64,000 nt of DNA, taken from assembly GCA_025024175.1 (NCBI GenBank), contig QCXZ01000001.1:2728001-2792000 (forward strand), written 5' to 3'. Under the pieces are notes generated by a model, which was not told the DNA's origin, searched no databases, and saw nothing but the letters and a program-made list of their open reading frames with translations. The position numbers were made by a program, and so were the translations under genes. This DNA comes from Rhyzopertha dominica. Its lineage: Eukaryota > Arthropoda > Insecta > Coleoptera > Bostrichidae. Position 1 is the first letter of the stretch, and each line of letters begins with the position of its first letter. Below are positions 25,101-38,969 of the stretch, piece by piece.

Positions 25101-28100
25101 CACTGATATTCGACATGATGGTAATACGTCTTTATCTAAAACGCCCTCCTGGTTCGTGATAGTAGTAGTCAGTTACAGTTTGTTGTCTCTGTCTAATTCC
25201 GTGGGCTTGCAATTGGTGGTTCGTGAGATAGTGCTTCGTCTTGCACCTTTTGCCGCAAAATTCGCACGTTCTCCAGTTTTCCTCCGCTGTCTGAACGTGA
25301 ACGTTAAGTATGTGCTGTTTGAGGTTACTGGCAGACGAGTAATTCCTGCCGCAGTACGTGCACATCGGTCGGAAGGGTGAGGCCGCCCCTGTAACACAGA
25401 GGCGGCATTAAGACCATCGCACGGCTGTTTCTCTGTTTCAAATAATGCGCGTTTTATGCTCTTTTTTCTCTACGGCTTAGTCCCTCCAATTACCAAATTG
25501 GCTGTTATTTCTTCCGAGTAAGACGTTCCTCGTTTCTAACGTTCCGTTTATTAGCCATAAATTCGGGTAATAACCGAGTGTCTGCAGTAGTTTTATTTTT
25601 ATTGCTACCCACGAAATGTAAAGCAATCCGCATTAGGATAATAATCGCACCGCTTCTTTTAAAGGAATTGTTCAATACCCCTAATTCGTGAATCTACCTT
25701 TTCCCGTTTGTTGACCCGTTCGTGGAGTGTTGCTATTTCTGTGGGATACTCATACATTGTATTGCACTTTGGTTTGTAAGTACATCCTTAATTTAAAGTC
25801 GTTAAAATAATGGACGTTTCATAATTGGTTTGAATTGAAATCATTAAAGTAATTACCGTTTAGGACTGATGGCCTAGACAACACACAAAATTGCGCAGCA
25901 TTGTTCCCAAGATTGACGCCTAATAAAGATTACCGCCATTGTCTGATACCGGGTAAATTCAGTCAGCTGTTACAAAAGCTGTACATTTCAACACAGAAAC
26001 CTTTATGCGACTTTACAAATAATTGGCTTTTATGCGCGTTTAAAGCGTATCTAGAGATTTACGGGCGAGAAGCAGCAGGTTCAGTCACATTGAATCCACG
26101 AGGCCAAAGCTCGGTTGTTTGGTAACTATTCACGATATTTACACATTGGGCATGAAGTAGAGACAAAATAGAAAGATACACTGGTGAAGTAACAATGTTG
26201 CACATTTCGATGTGATTTAATGAGATGGATTAATTAAGCAGAATTCTCAACGCCACTACTAGCTATAGGAATAAACATAAGCACGTATTTGGAAGCTGCA
26301 ATGGCTGAAATTCGCAACCAGTACTATTAATACTTAATTTTTTAATGTTTACGAATTTTCTTATTATAAAATAACAAGAAGACTTGAAAAAGAAGTAGTA
26401 ATACAGCGAAAAATACTAATATTGAATTGATGTGGATCAAGGTTGCGATACCATCTATAGTATAGAACTATAATAACAACGCCACCAAACTGCTCACTAG
26501 AAACTGCTTCTTCTAGCAGGAAGCCAACTTGACAGCATATCCGCATTTTGAAAGGGGACAATTTGTAGGTTTGAGACAAAAGTGTGGCGAACCCATGAAA
26601 TAAGCCACTGAGCATATAGATATAGTACAGATACCTTAACAGTAGCAGGAACGAAACAAATACAGGCAAATTGTATCGATGTCGAACAGGTACTGTTGCA
26701 AACAAAGAAACGAAACTGGATTGTGAAAGTGAAGAGATAAAAAAGAACAACAGCTGGAACCACATTTTCAACAACTACGAAGAGCAGCAAAAGGCACTGC
26801 AGAAAAATTCCAACAGACAATATCCGCAGATGCATATTCAAAAGTAACAAACAACACGAGGAGTAGAGAAAACCAGACATTCACTCACCAGAAGTATAAT
26901 AAAAAAATTAAAAAAATATGGAATGAACAACATATGACTAAAGAATGGCCTCACAAATTAAACAGAAGAGATGCCAAAAGAAGTCATAGTTATAGATAAA
27001 TTACTATGAATTTTGATATAATTGTGTATTAAGAAATAATCCAGATCAAGGTAAACGCAGAAAAATGTATCTTAAATAATATAGAGTCAAACTCAACGCG
27101 TGGGATTGTACACAAAAGCACTTTTTTCTCTACAGCAAATTAGAGTTGGACGATACATCAAAATGTATCGATATTCGGTATCGATACGTATCGCAATACT
27201 GTAAATCGATACACGTATTGTATCCTTTTCTGAGTATGATAGTAGTACGGATAAGTATCGATCCAAGAAATAGCAAATCCATATAAAGTGAATTAAAACA
27301 CATCTTGTTTTACATAATTTACATCACTGTTTCTAAAAACCTTTCTATTCTTCAGCTTCGTCAGTTACTAGTGCATCATGTTAAACATATCAATAATTTG
27401 TCACCACTCAAGGACGGTAAATTGAATAAGTGAATTTTATTAAACTGAGTTTGCATTTATTTGAACATTGATGAGAAAGAAAAAGGCTAAACTAAAATAG
27501 TCATATTTGCTAAAAAGGTTTGACGGTAATTGCGGACATCCAACGAACACAAATAAAATTCACCTGATTTTTTATGTTGCAACTCTATTACTAATTATAA
27601 AAAAGTGCACATGCTCATACCTTGATAAGGGGTAACACTTAATGTGGCATTTTAACATTTACTATTTCTTATGAGAATCCAATTATAAACACAAATTAGA
27701 GACTTCAATAAATTATTTATACGAGCACAATTAACATTATTTCAATGTTGTTCTATAAGAAGAGTTCCTATTGCGTTAAGGATATACTTTTTATCAAAAC
27801 CGTGATCATGCTATATGGTTTGTATGTATGTATGTATGTATTTATTCTGGATAGAGTATTGAAGAAAACCGCAGAAAACTCAAATCAGATCAGATCTTTA
27901 ACATCTTCATCAACGCGATGGATAGACGCAAAACCACCAGGCCATGCTGTACGGGGACATCTATTGACCATATGTCCAATTGTTTGGAAGGGATCTCCAC
28001 ATTCACAAGAAGGGTTGATAGATGAATCTCATTTATTAAAAAAAAAACTTAAATTTCCCATGACCAGTTCGAAGGCGATTCATAGTGACCCAAGACCTTC

Positions 28101-31100
28101 TTGGGAGGTCAGTTACTGCTACCTCTTCCGTAGGATCGTCTATAAGCTGCTGATTAAATATATCATGTTTCTTAAGTTGCCAAACAGAACACCATCCATC
28201 TTAAATTGTATAAGGAGCACGCAGGAAATCTTCTGTCCACAGAGTTTTACTAGAAGTTAGCCGAGTTGTAGGTAGCTCTTGCAGATCCCGGGAAATCAGA
28301 AACTCATTAGGAGCTGATTGATATTTTTGCCAAGCTTTACATGTAGCAAACTGTCTGCGAATCTCCGGAGGAGCAATGTTTGAAAGAAAGGGAAGCCAAG
28401 GTAATGGAGTTGACTTAATTGTTCCAGTGATTAGTCGCATTGCAGTATTCAGTTGAGTGTCAATTTTTTCTGTGTGGTGACTGTTTTTCCAAACAGGACA
28501 GCAGTACTCAGCAGTGCTATAAAGCAAGGCAGTTTCAGAAGTACGGAGTACATTTGCATTTGCACCCCAACTTGTACCAGCAAGCTTATGTAGAATTTTA
28601 TTTCTAGTCTGTCTTTTTTACTGACGTTTTCCAGATGTTTCTTGTACGTTAGAGACGTATCTAGGGTCACTCCAAGGTATTTTGGCNAGAAGTTATGTTT
28701 AAGAATTATGTTATTTGACATAACTTGAAGCTGATTCCTCTATTGGTTATTGTTGGGATAAAAGCAAGTTACTTCTGTCTTCAATGGATTAGGGCACAAG
28801 CGCCAGGTTTTAAAATAGCAATTCATAATCTAGATGTCTCTTGAAAGGTTTTGTTCAAGTACAGAAAAGTCTACTTTGCAAAGCCAATACCATGTCGTCT
28901 GCATACACAAATTTTCTCAATTGAGAAGAGAATGTAAAGATTGAAAAGAATAGGCGATAGAACCGATCCTTGTGGATTGGAAATTAGGTATGATTCTTAC
29001 GATTACGTTACGTTTCATGTGATTTTATCCCAAATTATACTTGGGCGAAGTTACGTCGGTATAAGAAAACAATCGGTAACAACTTCATGCGTTGCCTGAA
29101 GAGATCAAAATAAAAGATATTTGAACGTCGAGAAAAAGAATAGCACTTGCTCTATAAGACACTATAGCCGCTATTTTCGTTCTTTTTCCTAGAAGCTGAA
29201 GAATGAAATGGAATCATCAAGACACATATTTAAAACCCCCAGTTTTCAAACGCAATTAACGAGAACGTTATCAGATCACGTAAATCTGGGCGCGCAGGCA
29301 ACCCTGAAGTAATTTCTTAAAATACAGTGGTAATACTATTGGGCAACGAGGCAATAAACGGCCGTAATGGCGTCCAGGCACGAAAGTCAGTCGATAGCGT
29401 GTCCTGCATTGCCCACAGATACGAGTTACCACGGCACACAACTCTGACGTATGCCCGCTTCCCTTCTTTCACTTTTCTTACTATCCCACCCCAAGATGGG
29501 GCATTGCCCGTTTCTGGACCTGCCCCGCTGCCCGGGGTTACGTAAAAACTGTTCGTTCTCTGGCTGCAATTAAGGGCGCCGAGTGCTGGGTTTCTTTGTA
29601 GCCTTTCAGGAGATGTCAGGAGGATGGGGATGTAATTGTGGAAGTTTTCGGGTCTCCGCCGAACGTGTACTGTTTGAAAGTTGGTTGTTCGATAAATCGC
29701 GAACATTCAATTTAGGGATAGTAGAAAGTTAGTTAAATAACGAGTTTTTTTAATAATTGCGGGTTAGTTAAAGATAACAAGGGAAGGAGTACTTTGAAAT
29801 GTTAATAAAGAACCTTTATTCAAAGCCTGCCTATTTATAAGTATAATTTCTTGTGCATTAGTGCTAATTGTTCTATCGTGGATGTCTAATATCAGTCCTA
29901 GCACTGAACTGCAATCTCCATCAACACATATATAAAAGGGTTGAAAATTAGTGCCCTGTATCCAATGTGATAGCAGTATAATATGTGTATTTCATCATTT
30001 TGATGAATAAGATACTGCTAATTACCAAAAAGCTTTGAATTGTCTGGCTACAGGTTACTTGGAGAAGAAGCAACAATGATGGGGACTGTGAGCCCAGAAA
30101 GCTTTTACGAAAAAGTACACAAAAATCCTGTAACGTACACGTATCGTCTCGTCAGTAACAGCTCCTAATATGTAGATACTACTGCGAGGGCAGTTCAGAT
30201 TATACCCTTGATGTAGAGTTAAAATCTTGGAAGGTTAATTGTTCAATTTTTCAGCAGAATCCTCTAAAACCTTAACGCACTTGAAACCCATAACGTTGCC
30301 CGCAAAGAAGTCAAACTGCAAATTACTTGTCCATCTCTTTCATTACTGTCTCATAGTCACTTCAGTGCGTTTGGGGGAGAAAATGGTAGACAGTACACGC
30401 GAAACCTCGTGAAAGTTTGAAGCTTCATTATGACTTTCATTTGGTGTTGTCTCTCACACCACGCCTGAGCCTTGGCACATCAAAAATCTTTGCACGTGTA
30501 CTCCCTAGCTGATGCTGCTGCTGCAGTATCATATGCTCTGCATTTGTGAATCCACGTTCACTGTAAGGAATCTTGACCAGAATATTTCAGGATCTCGCTT
30601 AACAATTGCCAGGTTCGTTCATATTCAATGAACAAACGTTTATGTGTTTTTCTTTGATGTATTGGTGTAAGCTTTCACGGTCGGCGTTCAAATAATGATG
30701 TGAAGCTTTCAGGTCGATTCTTCTTGTCTTCAGACGTTTCACCTACTACTGCGGGAGGCATCTTCAGTGGTAAACTTGTGGTGGTGGACATGCCCACATT
30801 TTCGCCTATGAGCAATCCGTTGCATAAATGTGAACAGCAGAAATACCCCATTAGGAGCCAAAAGTTTATACGAGCCATCTGTCTCAACAAGTTCAACTTT
30901 CCGTTAGAGCATGTCATGGACTTCCAAGAACAGATTTGCATCTGTATCGTAACTATTCAATCCGTTCAAGAATTATCACCAGCAGATTACTCTAAAAGAT
31001 AAATGAGTAACATTGCAGACGGAGATGGAGTTCTTGAGAACACTTTCTTTACGTTCGAAGCTTTACTTCACCTATCTGGCTAGATAAACGCAAACGAAAT

Positions 31101-34100
31101 CTCCAACAGAAGATCATCATGCAGTTGTGGAAGAGCCGCTCCGTCCAGAAAAAGTACGTGTCCTGCCAGCCATCAGTATAAAAGAAGAGNTATTGGTTCA
31201 TCTTTCTTTAAAAGTAGAGTGGTTTCTCATTTAGATTAACATTAAAGCTTAAGTTTTATTTGGTTTTCGAGAACACCAAAAAGCTAAGCAGGAATTTAGA
31301 TCAAGTAATTTAACCCCTTGTGATTTCTTTAGCCACACATTAAAAATGTAGTTTTTATATTTTAATTAAATATGGATGATTCAAGACAACGCATACGAGA
31401 GAAAAGTGATCAAAATTGAAATCCAGCAATCACAGCGTATTACTGTTTATTTAAACATCTTTTCAGTTGTTTTTAATATAGCGTAACAGACTTCCTGTAG
31501 AAGCCTGAATCACGCTCCATCCCAATCAATCCTTCCGATTTCATTAACCGCAGATTTTCGTAACTCATTCAGATGAATCAGCAGTTTATTAATTACGCTC
31601 CTAAAAAGTGTGACGACCACTTTTCCAGCAAGCGTCTCAATTAGACATCATAAAGGCGGTCTCGACGTAAAGAGGATCGCCTTCCCGTCCGCGTACGTTC
31701 CATATAATCTCGTTTTCGTAGAATAAGACATTAGGCGACTTCAGATCCATCCGGTACACCCACACGCGTTTTTCCACGACCCCATCCCCATCTGCCCCTT
31801 TAAAAGTCTTTCCTCGTTCGCGTATTTCATTTTACGCACCGTCCACAATACGGAAAGTTCCTGGGTGGGAGTAGTTTTCTTCCGGTAATACGGTTTCCTC
31901 GGGCTCTGCGGCGCGTAAACAATTTGAACGAGTCACTCCTGCAATTGATCGGAATGCGAAAGGGGAGGAGTACAGTCAAACATCGAGATTACCTCCCCCC
32001 AGAAATTCGCCATCGGTCTATTGATTTATACCCTGCGTCGCGGCGTTGTCCGAAAGTGCCTCTGGCCCCCTCGATGGACGCCCGTTCTCAGAGGCGTAGC
32101 TGCCTACCGTCCCTACGGGGGCTGCCGGAGGAAGTGTTGGCAAGGTGATAATTTCGACAAAAACGGCAATTTGATACAAATTTATTATGTAGGTCAGCAG
32201 TTGCAAGGCCGAATCACCACGCAGCATGCCGTTACAAGAAATTATTTGTGTTGTATTTGGATACTGTACTATTTCAGAAATCTTTCAGTAATAGAAAAAA
32301 TTGAACCCTTGCTAGCATAGTGAATATTTACACCGAAAATGCGATCAGTGTGATTTGCAATAGTATATTGCTGATGTCTATATTATAATGAAGTACAGTT
32401 TTATTCTTGTTTCTAGGCTTTTTTGAAGAAGTTCAGAAGCCGAATACGAAATATTTTGTACTCCGAATTCAGATATTATGTATATATAGGTGCAGTTAAG
32501 TCCACACACATGTATCTGTTTTTCAATTACAAGTACTTAACGATAATGTAAGCTATGAACATTATACCTCAGATAGCTTAGAATTTTTTCACGATTACAC
32601 GTATCAGACTGAAAGTTGGTACAGAAATAATTCGCACTGCAGGAAAACAAAGATGTTTATTTATACAAAGAGTCAAAAAATTATAAAGAAATTTTTCTGG
32701 AACTTCAAAATTCCTAGTCCATGATGCTAAACAATCAACGGATTATATATTTTCGAGGTTTCTGTTCATATCATATAGTCCAAAAGTTGACATAGTACGC
32801 GTAGATCTTAACCCCTACGAAAGCTCCGTCTATGTTACTGTTGCAGGAAACGTCGATGTAACAGACCTTTTAGTTTTAGGTCTCGCTCTTGGCAACCGTT
32901 GCGAGAGCTTTACGGTGCTAAGCTGATTACTGCGCCGAGCTTTTTAAATCTCAAATGCATTTAAGTTCGTTCGAATTTTAAAACAACTGTCTTGCCGTTT
33001 GCTCCGCAAAAAAGCTACGCTGGCTAACGTCTGTTAACGTTTTATCCTAAAAATGTCCCTTTAAAATTAATGGCTTCAATGCGCAGGAAAATTTTCTAAT
33101 ACACTTGTCGTCGTATGCACATTCTAAAGAGCGACGTTCGAATTTACTTGAGTGATTGATTGAACCAGCGTACGGTCAGCATTACTGCCACTCCCCCCCG
33201 GATATGCCATCAGGCCGGCCGAGAAGAGCGAAAAGGCTTGTTGCATAGCGGATGCTTTTTGTGATGTGTTGTTTGTATCACTGGTCCATCCCGAATCTCT
33301 TGTATCTCGTACTTCGTCCAGCCTCACGTATTCCTTATTGATCTGATCCGCCACACTGATCAACATTAATTCGTCAGAAAGTCCAATAATTTGGTTGGAA
33401 AGTGTTGATTCATTCATCCTATAGTTCGGACCTGGCAGAAAGCGATTACTATCTCTCTTTGTCATTGCAAAACCCTCTATGCGATAAAAAAATGATTGGT
33501 TAGTCGAGTTTTTACAAAGGAACAAAATAGAGTCGTCATGAAATTACGCTTAAAATGGCAATAAATTATAGAGCACAACTGTGCATATACAATTCTAATT
33601 TTCTCTATGTTAAATAAATCTGAAATGAATGGAAAATTGTGGATTTCTCTTTCCATAACCAAATAAGCTACCAAGAGTTCCAGCAGTTCAGAATTTTTCC
33701 ACTTTAAGATAATCTACAGAGTGGTTCCCATAAGCACTGACACAGAGCAGGAAAATGATTTAACGCAGCTTACCTATATACCAAGTTGCACCCCTGAGAA
33801 GTTAAAGGCCTTGGGGTTTCAAATTTCGAAAAAAAAATCAGCAGTATTCGAAAGTAATTCAAGTTTAATTGGAGCATTTTAAAGGGTCGATAAGGGATGA
33901 TGTATCCTTAACATGTGACAGAATCTTTTAACACATTGGCGGACCTAATAAATTTTAATTTTATTTTATGGGGAATTTTATTCTAAAACTCTTTTTACTC
34001 TTATTATTTTTAAAAAAATCTTATCGTTTTCAAGGAAAACCTTAATAACTAAAAACATGTATTGCATGAAATGACATTAAATGTCAGATTTGACAATTAG

Positions 34101-37100
34101 GTAAAAAGTTTAAATAAGAATATTTTAATATAATAATGAACAACAATAGAAATAGCATGATAATGTACACTGATAGGTTACGCAAATTGTTCAAAATGAC
34201 CACCATTTTCTCTCAGGCATAAATTTATTCTTTGTCGAATGTTGAAGTCTACTCTATCCAGTAACTTCGCGAAAGAAAGAAATCACATTTGTTGAGGTCT
34301 GGTGATCGTGGACGGCACACTTGTCGGCAATTATTTCCTCTTCCAATCCACTTATTTGGATACCGCTGGTTCAAAGAGTCTCCAACAATAATTGGGGCGG
34401 TGCTCCATCATGCATTAACCCATATAAGTGCATTTCAATTCCGACGTTTTTATGCATAATACTTTGAGCTAAAGGGCCCTCATTAGAGCAGTTATTATTT
34501 AGTACAACGTTGCTAAGTTTCGTACAGGGCTTTTTTATGGAACACACTCTTTTGTTTGACTAGGATTCGAAGAGGCACATACAGATTTATAGATGCCCCC
34601 TGGTATGTCACCATTACATCACCAAAGACCCGTCTTGAACGTTATTTAATGACATATATGCTATGACATGGTGGTATATAACATTATTTTCCACCTATTT
34701 ATATAAATATCGTTGCCTGTATGTAATTACTTTCGCCATTACATCTTTACTTGGTCCGATCAAGTACGCTGTCGAAGACCTGCTTCGAGTCTTGGAATCA
34801 GGTTGCCTTCTTATAAATTTCATTATTAATCATACAAACACTTGAAGCTGTTTGTTTGCTGTTCCAAATCCGAATTACTACTAAGATGTAAATAGTTAAA
34901 GAAGCTTCCTACCTCCTCATCTACGTTTTATTAAAAAACTATATGACTTTGTTAGATTCGAGAAAAACATTACAGTTACTATTCCAGCAGACCTAGACTC
35001 ATTAGAAGTGGTATAATCTTAAAACACTTATTCACGTGTGACTTCTTCGGTAGTACGTTTTCGGGATTTGTTCAATAGCTGTTTCCAAAAACGCATTAAT
35101 GTTAATGGACACCCATTTTCTACTACCCACTACTCCTGGCAAAGTACAGTTCCGAAAGGCATAATACTCGAGTTTACGGGCGAGACGAGTTTTATTGTTC
35201 TGTCATCATCGTACTTAATGCGCAGTTGTTGCGACGTGGTACAAAGAAACGATTTGGGAAAAGCACTCAGCCCTGACGCAGAGGAGAAGGGTCCTGGCCG
35301 CCTGCAATGACATTTTTCCTGATACAATGAAATATTAAATACGGTCGACACACTGGCTCTGCTCATGGGCGCAGATGTTCCGTGTCATTCCTGTTTATGT
35401 TTTGCTGAAGTTTTTGTTTTCGCAATGCGTATCTAAAGGAGATGTCTAAAAATAATATCAAAATAAAAGGGGAGACATCAGAAAGACGAGGAAATTGTCA
35501 GTGAACGGCCGAAGCTTTGTGGAATATTGATGACGCCTCGCGCTGGCTTTTGGAGTGAAAGCGTTATCGGGTATTTTGGGATGCAACGCGAAAACTCTGC
35601 ACTTCCCAAACGGAATTTAATATTTAGGGCTTCGCGCGTACGGTTTGCTGGGGGGAAATCCTAACAAACGAGCTATAAACCTACGTCACACTTTATCCTG
35701 CACGCCTAATGCTCTAATGCATCTTCATTCCAAACAGATATCTTAGTAATAAGTATTACTTTATGTTATTTATTGCAGTAAAATGAATTAGGACAAGACG
35801 TATTTTGTTACTCGGTGAAATAAAATAAATATTTGACCGGAAAAATGTGCTGTGAATGCTAAAAGTAAAATTTCATATTCCAAAAGAAAAGTAGGTACTG
35901 TCAAAAGTTATTTTACTCTTAGATTCTATTCGAAGCTTTTAAAGTAAAAAAAGAGTAGTAGTAAAGGGTTTACTAATGTGTACCAAATTATATTTTACGT
36001 TATTGATTGCTATAAGAATCTTTTTCATTTTTTCCAGCTTTGAATAACTGCTCACATGCCTAGGAAGCCTAATTCACAGATGCGATTGATGTTTTAGATC
36101 GAACCGTTGTAGCTAGCGACAGACGCATACCATTCCGAAATTCAGGAGGTGCAGATTAGTAAATATGCCTGAAATTATACAAATCGGAGGTGCAAAAATT
36201 TTAAGGTCCAAAAAGAACAAAGGGGTTTAGCCTTTGATGTTTTGTGATTTTTCGGTGGAAACTAATTTTAGCTCAAAATCGACAAACAGATGTATTTTGA
36301 GCTGCAGATTCCAAAAATTTGATCAGAAATGAGCTAGGACGTCGGGCGGCCTAATTTACTCCGTTTTTAAATCGAACCGTTGTAGCTAGCGACAAACGGA
36401 TACCATTCCGAAATTCAGGAGGTCCATATTACTAAATATAAGCTTGAAATTATACAAATCGGAGATGCAAAAATTTGAAGGTCCAAAAAGATCAAAGGGG
36501 TTAGCCTTTGATGTTTTGTGATTTTTCGGTGGAAACTAATTTTAGCTCAAAATCGACAAACAGATGTATTTTGAGCTGCAGATTTCAAAAATTTGATCAG
36601 AAATGAGCTAGGACGTCTGGCGGCCTAATTTACTCCGCTTTTAGATCGAACCGTTGTAGCTAGCGACAGACAGATACCATTCCGAAATTCAGGAGGTCCA
36701 GATTAGTAAATATTCTTGAAATTATACAAATCGGAGGTGCAAAAATTTTAAGGTACAAAAAGAACAAAGGGGTTAGCCTTTGATGTTTCGTGATTTTTCG
36801 GTGGAAACTAATTTTAGCTCAAAATCGACAAACAGATGTATTTTGAGCTGCAGATTCCAAAAATTTGATCAGAAATGAGCTAGGACGTCGGGCGGCCTAA
36901 TTTACTCCGCTTTTAGATCGAACCGTTGTAGCTAGCGACAAACGGATACCATTCCGAAATTCAGGAGGTGCAGATTAGTAAATATGCTTGAAATTATACA
37001 AATCGGAGGTGGAAAAATTTTAAGGTACAAAAAGAACAAAGGGGTTAGCCTTTCATGTTTTGTGATTTTTCGGTGGAAACTAATTTTAGCTCAAAATCGA

Positions 37101-38871
37101 CAAACAGATGTATTTTGAGCTGCAGATTCCAAAAATTTGATCAGGAATGAGCTAGGACGTCGGGCGGCCTAATTTACTCCGCTTTTAGATCGAACCGTTG
37201 TAGCTAGCGACAGACGGATACCATTCCGAAATTCAGGAGGTCCAGATTAGTAAATATGCTTGAAATTATACAAATCGGAGGTGGAAAAATTTTAAGGTAC
37301 AAAAAGAACAAAGGGGTTGGCCTTTGATGTTTTGTGATTTTTCGGTGGAAACTAATTGTAGCTCAAAATCGAGAAACAGATGTATTTTGAGCTGCAGATT
37401 CCAAAAATTTGATCAGAAATCAGCTAGGACGTCGGGCGGCCTAATTTACTCCGCTTTTAGATCGAACCGTTGTAGCTAGCGACAGACGGATACCATTCCG
37501 AAATTCAGGAGGTCCAGATTAGTAAATATGCTTGAAATTATACAAATCGGAGGTGGAAAAATTTAGCCTTTGATTTTTTTGTGATTTTTCGGTGGAACCT
37601 AATTGTAGCTCAAAATCGACAAACAGATGTATTTTGAGCTGCAGATTCCAAAAATTTGATCAGAAATGAGCTAGGACGTCGGGCGGCCTAATATACTCCG
37701 CTTTTAGATCGAACCGTAGTGGCTAGCGACAAACGGATACCATTCCGAAATTCAGGAGGTCCAGATTGGTAAATATGCTTGAAATTATACAACCAATAAC
37801 CAGTTCAAAAATATTTTTAAATTAGCTAAATTTCAAAGTTGCTGGCACTGACGAATTGATAATACGGACGTTATAGCAAGAAGATATGGAGTTTTGTCCC
37901 TCGATTATTATTTACTTACATTTTGTCTTTTTTGTATCATTTATCATACAATTTATCTTTCTTTATAACACATATACTGTTAAGCGTTACGGCTATTATC
38001 TGTGTTACTATATCCTGCTTATTACTGGTTTTCACTTTTTATTTGCATAATATTTTAAGCTCAGTTTGTAGTTTCATTGTTTTATATTGTATTTTATGAA
38101 CCACTGTATAACAATATATGATTTGTTTTAGTGGGTGCCATTTTAGGTTCGCCTGTAGGCACCCCCTCTATAAATAAATAAATAAGCATAAAACTTCCAA
38201 AAGACAAAATTAAAAAAAAAAGTTAGATTTTTATCAATGAAGATTTCGTATACTGCTTGTACGCCTTTTCGTCGAAGTAAAGCAATTTAATAACTGACTG
38301 GCACATTTTCCGAGGTAATTCAAAACGTCTGCCGGGTCACGCATAGCGCGTTCTGTCAAAACACCCGCTAAACCCTTATACAGGTAGGAATTGCATTAGC
38401 CGTTTCTCCATATCCCCAAAATTGAATCCGTATACGCGATTAGAAGTAATAACTGCCTCGCGTGTTGACGGTGATACCATCAATTATACGAAATGGGAGT
38501 GGAATTGAACGAGCAAAGCCATTTCATCGCAAATCTCGAACGTAAAGAACAATGATAGGGCGAAAGAGTGGGAACTGGAGAAAGGCTCTAATCGATCCTT
38601 CGAGAACACTAAAGAATTCAAACTTACCGAAACTGTCTACGTTATTTGGAATTCCTGAAGGTCCTGGCATCAGCCCCGATAGTCCTGAAAATGAAGGGGA
38701 ACCATCAGGCGTCAGGTTTGCAGAGAATTGATTTGTTTTAGCCTTAATTTAACGGTTTAATTAAGAGGGTTAAGCAACAGTTACGCCTTTTGGGGCATGA
38801 CTAGTTAAAAAAAGGTTCGAGAGGTTCTTTTACTTTTTACTACAATGAACATTACTACTGGTGCTATTTAA

Positions 38872-38969
<98 letters not shown>

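Noticed and set aside
26364..26880. Two overlapping hydrophobic minus-strand frames of 127-136 codons
   Set aside because: Low-complexity Leu/Phe/Val composition from T-rich sequence, two frames equally open, no start context or domain.
27815..27845. (GTAT)n run as a regulatory signal
   Set aside because: A short plain microsatellite of about five to six units with no supporting context.
36093..37791. CRISPR-like array
   Set aside because: Units are 272 bp and nearly identical throughout with no unique spacers; it is a eukaryotic satellite.
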